Part shown: positions 24,465 to 33,011 of the stretch, one piece after another
How the letters are laid out: every line of letters starts with the position of its first letter
Position numbering within the stretch: the stretch's first letter is position 1
Assembly: GCF_002847285.1 (NCBI RefSeq)
Contig: NZ_CP025407.1
Span: 5,054,501-5,118,500, forward strand
Reading direction: 5' to 3'
Length of the DNA: 64,000 nucleotides
Source of the DNA: Streptomyces sp. CMB-StM0423
GTDB lineage: Bacteria; Actinomycetota; Actinomycetes; Streptomycetales; Streptomycetaceae
The notes under the pieces: model-generated
The model's database searches: none
Told to the model about the DNA's origin: nothing
The model's input: the letters and a program-made list of their open reading frames with translations, nothing else
Program-made: the position numbers and the translations under genes

Positions 24465-24496
24465 GGTGGCCGGCCACCCGGGGGTGGCCGGCCACC
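24465..24496. terminator. Duplicated 14-bp palindrome, terminator-like
   Basis: GGTGGCCGGCCACC occurs twice, separated by CGGG, between the HAF gene and the convergent secreted-protein gene. Each copy is self-complementary and the two can also pair with each other. Confidence 0.6.
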
Positions 24497-24513
24497 TCAC
24501 GCGGGCAGCGCGT

Positions 24514-25470
24514 TCAGCGCACCGCGGAGTGCCAGTACTCGGACAGCAGCTTGCCGTTGTCGGGCGTGATGAGGCCCGGGGCCGTGAGGGCCGCCATGTA
24601 GGTCGAGGCGTCGTTCAGGACGAGGTCGTTGTTGCCCGAGGCCGACGGGAGTCCGGTCTTCAGGTTCACGGCCAGGTCGATGAGGCCGAGCAGGCCGCAG
24701 CCCGTCGCGCCCGGTACGGAGAACGCGGAGTCGCCCTGGTCGGCGCCCGGCAGCTCGACCCTGGTCATCGCCGCGTCCGGTGCGGGGTTGGGGGTGCCGT
24801 CGCTGTCGAAGCGGGTCGCGCCGAAGGACGGCTGGGTGAGGTTCGCCGGGTGGAGGACGACCGGCTTCGAGGCGGATCCGATGTAGCACGAATCGGCCAG
24901 CAGCGGGTTCTCCAGGTGGATCCGTACCGGCAGGGTCACGATCGGCTTGCCCGTGGTCGCGCCCGCCAGCAGGTCGAAGTTCGACGGGGAGCCGGCGGAC
25001 TCCATCGTCGCCGTGATGCGGTTGAGGTCGGAGTTGGTGATCGAGTCGCAGATCTGGCTGACCACCGGGATGTCGCTCGGGCACATCAGCCCGAGCAGCC
25101 CGCCCGGCACGGTGGCCGGATCGGCGACGAGCGCGCCGACCTTGGGCGGTATGACCTCGAAGGTGCCCGCCGCGGTGTTCTGGACCAGCCCGAACTGCAG
25201 GTTCGCCTTACCGGCCGTCACCTCGGAGTTGCCGAGCTTGATGGCGCCGCTGGCCGAAGCCGAGGACACGCACTGGGCGACGAAGTCCTCGCCGTCGGCG
25301 GCCAGCATCCTGGGGTCGTCGACCGGACAGCGGGTGAAGGGCCCCCAGGAACCGTTCAGCTCGGTGGCCGAGGCGGCGTTCGCCGTGGACATTCCCATGG
25401 AGAAGAAGGCGGTGAAGGCCGTAAGCGCGCACAGCAGCGAAGCCTTTACCCCGTTTCTGACTGCTTTCAT
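24514..25470 (-). CDS. Secreted protein of unknown function
   Basis: A 318-residue protein with a signal peptide (KAVRNGVK, hydrophobic core, cleavage after TANA near residue 31). The mature part has Cys in TRCPVDD, QCVSS, LMCPSD, QICDS, DSCYIG and GCGLLG, probably disulfide-bonded, and a pattern of beta strands. ATG 25470 has AAGGGAAG upstream. It is the last of three neighbouring reverse-strand genes for exported proteins with similar Cys-rich beta architecture. I recognise no named family; this type is widespread among Streptomyces secreted proteins. Confidence 0.7.
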   Translation of the reverse strand: MKAVRNGVKASLLCALTAFTAFFSMGMSTANAASATELNGSWGPFTRCPVDDPRMLAADGEDFVAQCVSSASASGAIKLGNSEVTAGKANLQFGLVQNTAAGTFEVIPPKVGALVADPATVPGGLLGLMCPSDIPVVSQICDSITNSDLNRITATMESAGSPSNFDLLAGATTGKPIVTLPVRIHLENPLLADSCYIGSASKPVVLHPANLTQPSFGATRFDSDGTPNPAPDAAMTRVELPGADQGDSAFSVPGATGCGLLGLIDLAVNLKTGLPSASGNNDLVLNDASTYMAALTAPGLITPDNGKLLSEYWHSAVR

Positions 25471-25616
25471 GCTTCCCTTTCCGGTCGGGCCCACTCCGTG
25501 ATCGCGGTCATGGGAAAGGGTCGTCCGCACAACCGGGCATGGGCACCTGGGCAGTTGGATGGTGACCTGTGAGGTACCGGCCCCCGGTTGCCGGAGGCCG
25601 GAAGAGCTGGGAGAAC

Positions 25617-27176
25617 TCAGCGTTCGGCCTGGGGGACGTCCCGGGGGGAGAACTCCTCGGTGCAGCCGCCGTTTGCTTCGGGGGTCCGCCAGGAGCAGGC
25701 CCCTCCCTGCGTCTGCTTGAGCAGGTTGTCCGGCCCGGACACCGAGGCGGTGAACAGCGGGTCGAGGTCTTCCTCCGCACCGCAGCCCTCGAAGCGCGGG
25801 ATGGTGACGTTTCCGGGCAGGGTGCCGCCCGCGCCGAGCGTGTATCCGTCGAAACTGCCGTCCGGGTTTCGGAAGGTGAACCCGGAGAGCACCATGTGGT
25901 CCTTGGTGTCCTGCGCCGGATCGGGGTCCTTGGAATAGAGCGGCCCTGCGGTGCGGCAGTTCGGTCCGACGTCCAGGGGCGTTCCGTTGACCCGTACATC
26001 GGTGATGCGGATCACCAGGGAGATCCTGATGACGGCGGTGGCCTCGCCCTGCGTGACGTCGAAAATGTGGGTCTTCGAGTCGGCGACGACCCGCATCGGC
26101 CCTTTCTGTTCGAGCACCATGGTGGCGGTCGTCGGCATGAAGCCGAAGGTGAGGAAGGTGGCCTTCACCGGGGGCGACTGAGGGCGGCCCTTGTACATCA
26201 GCTCGCCGTCACCGGTGCCGTGAATGTAGGCCCACGGGAACTGGATGTCGATGGTCGGCTCGTACTGCAGGAAAAGGCCGCACATCAACGGGAGTCGGGC
26301 CGCGCCGTTCAGCTTTCTGACGTTCGAGAACCCGGTGATGTACGCGGACAGCGACTGCACGTCGGTGACGTCCGAGGGGCAGGGCGGCGCGTCTTCCCGC
26401 GGGTCCGCGGGCGCCCGCGGGGATACCGGCTCGCCCGCCTCGTTCTCCGGCGTGACCGTGCCCCCGCCGTCGCGCGGGTCGTCCGGGTCGTCGTCCGGAT
26501 TCCCCTCTCCGGGCGGGCTGCCGGCCGGCGGGCTCTCCCCGTCGTCGGGGCCGGTGACGGCAATGCTCGCGAGCAGCAACTCCGCGCCCTCCGCGGGAGA
26601 GCAGGCCACGGACAGCCGCTCGGCCGCTGCTTCCCCGCCCTCGGCGGGCGGGCTCGCGGTGAGGTCCATGGCCAGGTCGCCGGCCGCGACGGTCAGGTCG
26701 CCCGGCGTCTGCGTCGTCATCGACGGCGCCAGGCCCGGCGCCGGGAGTGTGACGTCACCCGCGTCCGGAACCGGGACGTCTCCCTCGGTCGCGGCCGTCC
26801 ACTCCGCCACCGCCGTGTCCTGGCCCTGGGCGACGGCGGTGTCGAGCGACACCTGTGCGCTCAGGGCGCCGGGCCTGCTCGCGGAGATGTCGGCGAGCGC
26901 GGACTCCGGGAGCCGGATCTCGACGGCCACCTCCTGCGGCTGGATCTCCTCGCCGGTGTCCACCCGGTCGGGGAGTTCGGCGACGGCCCGAACCGCGACG
27001 TCCTGCCCGCCGGAAGGGAATCGGCAGGTGTAAGGGATCTCCGTGTCGACCGGCTGGGTTCCCGCCGCGGCGCTCTCGGCCGGGATCGCCCCGGCCAGGA
27101 GCAGGGCGGCGACCACCGCGCCGGCGCGCGGGGTGATGCGCGGTCTGCGGCTCTTCGCCGCGTCGCTCTCGGTCAC
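25617..27176 (-). CDS. Secreted DUF6801-type protein
   Basis: About 519 residues. A signal peptide (SRRPRITPR, hydrophobic core, ESAAA|G) is followed by a DUF6801-like domain: IPYTCRFPSGGQDVAV, IQPQEVAVEIRLP, AVAQGQDTAVAEW and GDVTLPAPG. A Pro/Asp/Gly-rich acidic linker separates it from a C-terminal beta domain with several Cys (PPCPSD, LPLMCGLF, PNCRTAG, FEGCG, GACSW). GTG 27176 is preferred, with GGAAGGG upstream; longer in-frame starts (27227, 27269) would put a terminator-like hairpin inside the coding region. The protein is probably a wall- or matrix-associated adhesin-like factor; its function is unknown. Confidence 0.7.
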   Translation of the reverse strand: MTESDAAKSRRPRITPRAGAVVAALLLAGAIPAESAAAGTQPVDTEIPYTCRFPSGGQDVAVRAVAELPDRVDTGEEIQPQEVAVEIRLPESALADISASRPGALSAQVSLDTAVAQGQDTAVAEWTAATEGDVPVPDAGDVTLPAPGLAPSMTTQTPGDLTVAAGDLAMDLTASPPAEGGEAAAERLSVACSPAEGAELLLASIAVTGPDDGESPPAGSPPGEGNPDDDPDDPRDGGGTVTPENEAGEPVSPRAPADPREDAPPCPSDVTDVQSLSAYITGFSNVRKLNGAARLPLMCGLFLQYEPTIDIQFPWAYIHGTGDGELMYKGRPQSPPVKATFLTFGFMPTTATMVLEQKGPMRVVADSKTHIFDVTQGEATAVIRISLVIRITDVRVNGTPLDVGPNCRTAGPLYSKDPDPAQDTKDHMVLSGFTFRNPDGSFDGYTLGAGGTLPGNVTIPRFEGCGAEEDLDPLFTASVSGPDNLLKQTQGGACSWRTPEANGGCTEEFSPRDVPQAER

Positions 27177-27233
27177 GACTTGCTCGATCCCTTCCGGACC
27201 TGGGCGGGACGCCGGCTGCTGAGACATGCCCGG

Positions 27234-27264
27234 GCTGCCCGGCCGTCGCGAGAGGCCGGGCAGC
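27234..27264 (-). terminator. Hairpin between the secreted-protein genes
   Basis: GCTGCCCGGCC and its exact complement flank a 9-base loop, 32 bases past the stop of the 27296-27913 gene. It may terminate that transcript or reduce read-through into the DUF6801 gene. Confidence 0.6.
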
Positions 27265-27295
27265 TTCACGTCAGGCGTGGTGCACTAGCGGGTCG

Positions 27296-27913
27296 TCACG
27301 CGGGCGGGTTGGACCCGACGATGGTCGGCTTGCCGCCGCCCGGGATCGTGACGTCGTACACCGAGTCGAAGCTCGGCTGGTCGCCGTTCTTGGCGATCGC
27401 ACCGCAGTTCACGGAGTTCTGGACCGTGAGGTCGCCGACCACGCTGTCGACCGTCAGCTTCCCGGTGGCGTTGCTGTAGTTCCCGGACGCCTTGCCCACG
27501 ACGTCGAAGGTGCACGCCAGGACGGCAAGCTTGGCGGTGACGTTGCCGACGCTCCCCTGCGTCACCCCGGCGCTGTAGTCGGCGGCGTTCAGCGACCAGG
27601 GCTCGACCGGGTCGACGGTGAGGGGGCCGAAGGGGGTCGTGCAGTTGTTGAAGGCGACGGCGCTTATATTGCCGACGGCTGCGGGGTTGCCCGTCTTGCT
27701 GGACAGGGTGCCCGAGGCCGTGGAGTTCGTACAGGTGAGCAGGATGCCGTTGAGTTCGAGCTTCGTGGAACTCGAAACGGCGTTGAATGCCTGCGGGCTG
27801 CCGGGGCCGACCGTCCACACGGTGGAGGGGTCGGCAGCGGCGGGACCGGCCGCCATGGCGATGGAGCTGACCGCAACGGCCGCTCCTACGGCGAACTTGC
27901 GGATCTTGCTCAT
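27296..27913 (-). CDS. Small secreted protein of unknown function
   Basis: A 205-residue protein with a clear signal peptide (SKIRKFAVG, core, cleavage after GPAAA near residue 27). The mature protein is a Ser/Thr/Asn/Gly-rich beta structure with Cys in LLTCTNST, FNNCTTP, LACTFDV and VNCGAI, likely two disulfides. Less GC-biased codons and high Asn/Thr/Ser content are usual for such secreted proteins. ATG 27913 follows GAGG six bases upstream. It is probably transcribed before the DUF6801 and 318-residue genes on the same strand; all three may be one envelope-associated set. Confidence 0.75.
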   Translation of the reverse strand: MSKIRKFAVGAAVAVSSIAMAAGPAAADPSTVWTVGPGSPQAFNAVSSSTKLELNGILLTCTNSTASGTLSSKTGNPAAVGNISAVAFNNCTTPFGPLTVDPVEPWSLNAADYSAGVTQGSVGNVTAKLAVLACTFDVVGKASGNYSNATGKLTVDSVVGDLTVQNSVNCGAIAKNGDQPSFDSVYDVTIPGGGKPTIVGSNPPA

Positions 27914-28181
27914 TCTCGTCCTCGCATTCGTCGAGTTTGCAGGACAGGATGGCAGTGCCGAGCCGAGAATCAGCGCACCGTGGTTGGGGGGCACAATGAA
28001 TACCTACACCGTGCTCGTGGGCTCCGAGCGTTTGCCGGCGTCAATTACGCAGGCCGGCCCGCCTGAATATGCCGACATCTCAGCTACTGACGGGTACCGT
28101 AGCCACATCCGCAAGAGGGCACAACACCTTCGCCGGGAAACTATCCAAGAAGCCCCGCGGCTGAGTCGTTTCTGTCAAATC

Positions 28182-28200
28182 ATTGTCACGCCGTGACAAT
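28182..28200. promoter_or_regulatory. Perfect dyad ATTGTCACG-C-CGTGACAAT
   Basis: A 19-bp perfect palindrome. It shares the core ATTGTCA-N5-TGACAAT with the dyad at 28454-28480, so both are probably sites for one dimeric regulator. Confidence 0.6.
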
Positions 28201-28401
28201 CGGGTGCTTGCCGGGCGCGCAGTCGCTGACAAATCCGGAACTCCCGCGGCCGGGCAGGCGGTTGAGCCTACGGGCGGCCGGAGCCGCACGCCGTCGGCCG
28301 GCCGCCGGACCGTGCTGGTCAGGGCGGTGCCGGCCCGCGGCGCGGGCCCGCTCCCGCGCGTCGTGCGCGTCGGAGCCTTCTTTTTGCCCTGGCTGATTTC
28401 G

Positions 28402-28419
28402 TTGTCACGCGATGAGGAA
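28402..28419. promoter_or_regulatory. Degenerate copy of the ATTGTCA-N5-TGACAAT dyad
   Basis: TTGTCA, five bases, then TGAGGAA. The left half is intact and four of seven bases match in the right half, at the same 5-base spacing as the perfect copies. Confidence 0.35.
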
Positions 28420-28453
28420 CGGCGGTACGCACGCGGCCGTTCCCGGCGGTCCC

Positions 28454-28480
28454 CGGATTGTCAGGCGGTGACAATCCGGC
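28454..28480. promoter_or_regulatory. Perfect dyad CCGGATTGTCA-N5-TGACAATCCGG
   Basis: Eleven-base arms with a 5-base centre. No T-run follows, and the core matches the 28182 site, so an operator is more likely than a terminator. Confidence 0.6.
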
Positions 28481-28803
28481 GGGTCCGATTGCTCAGCGGA
28501 CGACAAGAAAGTACCCGCTGGTAAGGAGTCGGTGACTTTCCCTGCCACGGCTATTGATTCCCCGGTTACCCGTGCGTAGCGTCTCCCCCCGCAGGTGCTC
28601 GTGCAGCCCGTCCCCCAGCAAGGCCGCACCGAAGAAGTCGGGTCCGCCGCCGGCGTGGATCCCGTAGGCGCAGAGGCCGCACCGGCTGCTGCAGGACTGC
28701 TCATGGAGTGATGCACGCATGTGCACGGCAGAACACGCGTCGCGCAGAAGCCGGGCCCGGCCCGCTCCTCTTTGCTCACTCGGAGACAAATGCGCCGCCC
28801 GGG

Positions 28804-28822
28804 ATTGTCACCGGATGCCAGT
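28804..28822. promoter_or_regulatory. Degenerate dyad close to mceG
   Basis: ATTGTCA, five bases, then TGCCAGT (5 of 7 match), about 120 bases before the first mce gene. It is the copy best placed to control the operon. Confidence 0.4.
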
Positions 28823-28939
28823 CGTCGTTTGCGGCGGGGGCACCGGGGCGCCGGCCGTGCTGTGCTGTGCCCGCACCGGAGTTGACGGGACCGGCCGCGG
28901 TGTACACGGCCGGCGCTGCGCACCCGCCAGGGGGCTGTG

Positions 28940-29959
28940 ATGGGAATCGAAGTCGTCGTGGACGGCCTGACGAAGTCCTTCGGCCGCCAGAACATCTGGC
29001 GCGACGTCACGCTGACGCTGCCGGCCGGCGAGGTCAGCGTGATGCTGGGCCCGTCCGGCACCGGCAAGACCGTGTTCCTGAAGTCGCTCATCGGCCTGCT
29101 CAAGCCCGAGGAGGGGCAGGTGCTGGTCGACGGCGTCGACATGGTGAACAGCCGCGAGCGCGACGTCTTCGAGGCGCGCAAGAAGTTCGGGCTGATGTTC
29201 CAGGACGGCGCCCTCTTCGGCTCGATGAGCCTCTTCGACAACGTCGCCTTCCCGCTGCGCGAGCACACCCGCAAGAAGGAGTCCGAGATCCGCCGCATCG
29301 TCATGGAGCGGATGGACCTCGTCGGCCTCGGCGGCGCCGAGGGCAAGCTGCCGGGCGAGATATCCGGCGGCATGCGCAAGCGGGCGGGGCTGGCCCGCGC
29401 GCTCGTCCTGGACCCCGAGATCGTGCTGTGCGACGAGCCGGACTCCGGTCTCGACCCGGTGCGTACGGCGTTCATCTCGCAACTGCTCATCGACGTCAAC
29501 GCGCAGATCGACGCGACGATGCTGATCGTCACGCACAACATCGACATCGCCTCCACCGTCCCCGACAACATCGGCATGCTCTTCCGCCGCAACCTCGTCA
29601 CCTTCGGGCCCCGCGAGGTGCTGCTCACCAGCGAGGAGCCGGTCGTCTCGCAGTTCCTCAGCGGCAGCAGGCTCGGCCCCATCGGCATGTCGGAAGAGAA
29701 GGACGCGGCCACGCTCGCCGCCGAGGGCTTCGACCCCGACGGCGCCTCCGGTACGGGCCCGCGCGAGATCGTGCCGCAGTTGGAGCCGTCGGCCGGAATG
29801 CCGCCGCGGCAGGCGGTGGACCGGCACCGCGAGCGGGTGCTGGGCATGCTGACGCAACTGCCGACCGCCGCCCGCCAGGCCATCCTCGCCGGCATCGGCG
29901 GCTCGGTCGCCCACGCGAAGACGCTGACCATGCCCGCGCCCCCGGAGGAGCGGCCATGA
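28940..29959 (+). CDS. mceG: Mce lipid-transport ATPase (MceG/Mkl)
   Basis: A 339-residue ABC ATPase that powers the Mce transporter. Walker A is GPSGTGKT (residues 38-45), the signature is ISGGM, Walker B is VLCDEPDSGLDPV, and the switch His is in VTHN. The C-terminal ~90 residues (EPVVSQFLSGS and beyond) form the extension typical of MceG/MlaF proteins, which contacts the partner subunit. In mycobacteria mceG is usually unlinked; here it leads the operon. ATG 28940 has AGGGGG upstream. The 3' end overlaps the next gene at ATGA. Confidence 0.95.
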   Translation: MGIEVVVDGLTKSFGRQNIWRDVTLTLPAGEVSVMLGPSGTGKTVFLKSLIGLLKPEEGQVLVDGVDMVNSRERDVFEARKKFGLMFQDGALFGSMSLFDNVAFPLREHTRKKESEIRRIVMERMDLVGLGGAEGKLPGEISGGMRKRAGLARALVLDPEIVLCDEPDSGLDPVRTAFISQLLIDVNAQIDATMLIVTHNIDIASTVPDNIGMLFRRNLVTFGPREVLLTSEEPVVSQFLSGSRLGPIGMSEEKDAATLAAEGFDPDGASGTGPREIVPQLEPSAGMPPRQAVDRHRERVLGMLTQLPTAARQAILAGIGGSVAHAKTLTMPAPPEERP

Positions 29960-30834
29960 CCACGACCCTGCCGCCGGTACCCCCTTCGCCGGAGCCGCAG
30001 GACCCGGACCCCGGCGAGCATCCGGAGGCCGCCGGGCAGCCGGCGCCGCCGCGCCCCGCCTGGTCCGTACCCGGTGCGGGTGCGCTGCGCGAGACCGGGA
30101 AGCTCTTCGCGCTGGCGCTGTCCGTCGCCCGGCTGTCGTTCAAGCGGCCGTTCCAGTTGCGGGAGTTCGTCGAGCAGTTCTGGTTCATCGCCAGCGTGAC
30201 GATCCTGCCCGCGGCCCTGGTGTCGATCCCGTTCGGCGCGGTCATCGCCCTCCAGGTCGGCTCGCTCACCCAGCAGTTCGGCGCCCAGTCCTTCACCGGC
30301 GGCGCCAGCGTGCTCGCGGTCATCCAGCAGGCGTCACCGCTCATCGTGGCGCTGCTGATCTCCGGCGCCGGCGGCTCGGCGATCTGCGCCGACCTCGGCT
30401 CCCGGAAGATCCGCGAGGAGCTGGACGCGATGGAGGTCATGGGAGTCTCGCCGGTCCAGCGGCTCGTGGTGCCCAGGGTGCTGGCCACGATGGGCGTCGC
30501 GGTGCTGCTCAACGGGCTGGTCTCGGTGGTCGGCACGCTCGGCGGCTACTTCTTCAACGTCATCCTCCAGGGCGGCACCCCCGGCGCGTACCTCTCCAGC
30601 TTCTCCGCCCTCGCGCAGCTCCCGGACCTCTACATCAGCGAGATCAAGGCGCTGATCTTCGGGTTCATCGCCGGCATCGTCGCCGCCTACCGCGGCCTCA
30701 ACCCCCGCGGCGGCCCGAAGGGCGTGGGCGACGCGGTCAACCAGTCCGTCGTCATCACCTTCCTGCTGCTGTTCTTCGTCAACACCATCCTGACGTCGAT
30801 CTACCTGCAGGTCGTCCCCCCGAAGGGAGGCTGA
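29956..30834 (+). CDS. yrbEA: Mce permease YrbEA (MlaE family)
   Basis: A 292-residue integral membrane protein of the MlaE/YrbE family. A 45-residue Pro/Glu-rich cytoplasmic N-terminus precedes the usual interface helix and five or so TM segments (VTILPAALVSIPFGAVIAL, IVALLISGAGGSAI, VAVLLNGLVSVVGTLGG, SVVITFLLLFFVNTIL). The conserved loop with EELDAMEVMGVSP is the ATPase-coupling motif. ATG 29956 overlaps the mceG stop (ATGA) and GGAGGAG lies upstream. It pairs with the next gene to form the transmembrane channel. Confidence 0.94.
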   Translation: MTTTLPPVPPSPEPQDPDPGEHPEAAGQPAPPRPAWSVPGAGALRETGKLFALALSVARLSFKRPFQLREFVEQFWFIASVTILPAALVSIPFGAVIALQVGSLTQQFGAQSFTGGASVLAVIQQASPLIVALLISGAGGSAICADLGSRKIREELDAMEVMGVSPVQRLVVPRVLATMGVAVLLNGLVSVVGTLGGYFFNVILQGGTPGAYLSSFSALAQLPDLYISEIKALIFGFIAGIVAAYRGLNPRGGPKGVGDAVNQSVVITFLLLFFVNTILTSIYLQVVPPKGG

Positions 30835-30837
30835 GCG

Positions 30838-31719
30838 ATGGCCCTGGCCCAGAAGGACGGCACGGCGGGGGAGTACGAGCAGGGCCCCCGGCGGCTGCGC
30901 GCAGGACGGCTCCTCGACCGCCCGCTCTCCTGGCTCGACCAGGCAGGCGACCAGCTCGTCTTCTACGTACGCGCCCTGCTGTGGACCCCGCGGGCCGCCC
31001 GCCGCTACCTCAAGGAGGTGCAGCGGCTGCTCGCCGAGGTCGCCTTCGGCAGCGGCGGCCTCGGCGTCATCGGCGGCACGATCGGCGTGATGTTCGCGAT
31101 GACCCTGTTCACCGGCACGGTCGTCGGCCTCCAGGGCTACGCGGCCCTCAACCAGATCGGCACCGCCGCCTTCACCGGCTTCGTCTCCGCCTACTTCAAC
31201 ACCCGCGAGATCGCCCCGCTCGTCGCCGGCCTCGCGCTGTCCGCGACCGTCGGCGCCGGCTTCACCGCCCAGCTCGGCGCGATGCGGATCAACGAGGAGG
31301 TCGACGCGCTGGAGGGCATGGGGGTGCGCTCCATGCCGTACCTCGTCACCACGCGCATCATCGCCGGGGTGGTGGCCATCATCCCGCTCTACGGGATCGG
31401 GCTGCTCAGCTCGTACCTCGCCTCGCGCGCCGTGACGGTCCTCTACAACGGGCAGGCCGCCGGCACGTACGACCACTACTTCAACCTCTTCCTCTCCCCG
31501 GCCGACGTGCTCCTGTCGTTCATGAAAGTGCTGATCTTCAGCGTGATGGTGATCCTCGCGCACTGCTACTACGGCTTCCGCGCCACCGGAGGACCCGCCG
31601 GGGTCGGCGTCGCCGTGGGGCGCTCGGTCCGTACCGCGATCGTGCTCATCGCCGTCACCGACTTCTTCCTGAGCCTGGCGATCTGGGGCACCACCACCAC
31701 GGTGAAGGTGTCCGGATGA
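30838..31719 (+). CDS. yrbEB: Mce permease YrbEB (MlaE family)
   Basis: A 293-residue MlaE-family permease, the partner of the preceding one. The coupling motif is NEEVDALEGMGVRSMPYL; TM segments include VIGGTIGVMFAMTLFTGTV, IAPLVAGLALSATVGAGF and VLIFSVMVILAHCYYGF. ATG 30838 lies three bases past the previous stop, and the stop overlaps mceA at ATGA. The C-terminal IVLIAVTDFFLSLAIWG is the last TM helix. Confidence 0.94.
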   Translation: MALAQKDGTAGEYEQGPRRLRAGRLLDRPLSWLDQAGDQLVFYVRALLWTPRAARRYLKEVQRLLAEVAFGSGGLGVIGGTIGVMFAMTLFTGTVVGLQGYAALNQIGTAAFTGFVSAYFNTREIAPLVAGLALSATVGAGFTAQLGAMRINEEVDALEGMGVRSMPYLVTTRIIAGVVAIIPLYGIGLLSSYLASRAVTVLYNGQAAGTYDHYFNLFLSPADVLLSFMKVLIFSVMVILAHCYYGFRATGGPAGVGVAVGRSVRTAIVLIAVTDFFLSLAIWGTTTTVKVSG

Positions 31720-33011
31720 GCAGCCTGGAGACGACGGGACGCAGGACCGCGGGGCTGGTGTTCCTGCTGGTGATGGCGCTGCTCGTGTGGCTGTCGGTGG
31801 CTGTCTACAACAAGGAGTTCACCGACACCGCGACCGTCACGGTCGAGACCGGCAGCGTCGGCAACGAGATGCACCCGTACGCCGAGGTGAAGATGCGGGG
31901 CGTCGTCGTCGGCGAGGTGCGGGAGATCTCCGCGGCGGACGGCGGGCGGACCTCCCGGCTGACCCTTGCGCTCAACCCCGGGCAGCTGGACCGGATCCCC
32001 GCCGACGTGTCCGCGCAGATGCTGCCCACCACGCTCTTCGGCGAGCGGTTCGTCTCCCTGGTTCCGCCCGCGGACGGCGGCACGGCCGGCGAGACGCTGG
32101 CGGCGGGCAGCGTCATCCCGCAGGACCGCAGCGAGAACGCCGTCGAGCTGGAGCAGGTGCTCGACAACGTGATGCCCCTGCTCACCGCCGTGAAGCCGTC
32201 GAAGCTCTCCGCCACGCTCACCGCCATGGCCGACGCGCTCGACGGCCGCGGCAAGAAGCTCGGCGACACCCTCGTCGAGCTGGACGAGCACCTGCGGAAG
32301 CTCAACCCGCACCTGCCCACGCTCAACCGCGACATCCGCGAACTGGTCGAGTTCGGCCACCTGTACGCGGACACCGTCCCCGACCTGATCAAGGCGCTGC
32401 AGGACGCGACGACGACGAGCGGCACCATCGCCGAGAAGGCCCAGGACCTGGGCGGGCTGTACGGCACGCTGACGACCACGTCGCAGGACCTGGACACCTT
32501 CCTGGAGCAGAACCGGGAGAACATCATCCGGTTGTCCGCCGACGGCCGGCCCACGGTGGAGAAGATCGCCGAGTACGCGCCGTCGTTCCCCTGCACGCTG
32601 CGTACCCTCGCCGACTTCGTGCCGGTCATGGACAAGGCGCTCGGCAAGGGCACCGACAAGCCGGGACTGCACGTCGACGTCGAGGTGCTGCCCGCCCGCG
32701 GCAAGTACGTGCCCGGCCGGGACGCCCCGCGGTTCGACGCCGGCGGCGGCCCGCGGTGCTACGGCGTCCCGTACACCGGCGCGCCCGCCAGGAGCGGCAC
32801 CGCCGCCGGCCGGCCGCAGTCCGCGAAGACCCTCGCCACCGAGCTCGCCACCGACGAGAAGGCCCTCGGGCTGCCCAACTCCCCGGCGGAGAACCAGCTC
32901 GTCAACGAACTCCTCGCGGCCGGCATGGAGCGCCCGCCCGCCGGCCTGCCCGACTGGTCGAGCGTGCTCGCCGGACCCGTCTTCCGCGGCACGGAGGTGC
33001 GGCTGAAGTGA
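31716..33011 (+). CDS. mceA: Mce substrate-binding subunit A
   Basis: A 431-residue protein with an uncleaved N-terminal TM helix (LVFLLVMALLVWLSVAVY), then the MCE/MlaD beta domain (AEVKMRGVVVGEVREIS, ADVSAQMLPTTLFGERFVSLV). A long helical region with heptad-like repeats follows (KPSKLSATL, LPTLNRDI), then a Cys-containing (PSFPCTL, RCYGVPY) C-terminus. Six such subunits form a periplasm-spanning hexamer with a lipid tunnel. Start ATG 31716 overlaps the yrbEB stop; the stop overlaps mceB at GTGA. Confidence 0.94.
   Translation: MSSLETTGRRTAGLVFLLVMALLVWLSVAVYNKEFTDTATVTVETGSVGNEMHPYAEVKMRGVVVGEVREISAADGGRTSRLTLALNPGQLDRIPADVSAQMLPTTLFGERFVSLVPPADGGTAGETLAAGSVIPQDRSENAVELEQVLDNVMPLLTAVKPSKLSATLTAMADALDGRGKKLGDTLVELDEHLRKLNPHLPTLNRDIRELVEFGHLYADTVPDLIKALQDATTTSGTIAEKAQDLGGLYGTLTTTSQDLDTFLEQNRENIIRLSADGRPTVEKIAEYAPSFPCTLRTLADFVPVMDKALGKGTDKPGLHVDVEVLPARGKYVPGRDAPRFDAGGGPRCYGVPYTGAPARSGTAAGRPQSAKTLATELATDEKALGLPNSPAENQLVNELLAAGMERPPAGLPDWSSVLAGPVFRGTEVRLK

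Larger units (their letters stand above)
27914..28939. other. 1-kb non-coding region before the mce operon
   Basis: No supported gene. It is less GC-rich at 27960-28190 and contains four copies, two perfect, of a dyad with TGTCA-N5-TGA half sites (28182, 28402, 28454, 28804). It separates the divergent secreted-protein gene from the mce operon and probably carries the control region of both. Confidence 0.6.

Noticed and set aside
27996..28196. A 66-codon forward frame before the mce operon
   Set aside because: Third-position GC is low and uneven, there is no ribosome site, and it runs through the 28182 dyad.
28493..28789. A 98-codon reverse frame in the mce control region
   Set aside because: Cys-rich without any known pattern, no ribosome site and no codon bias like the neighbours.
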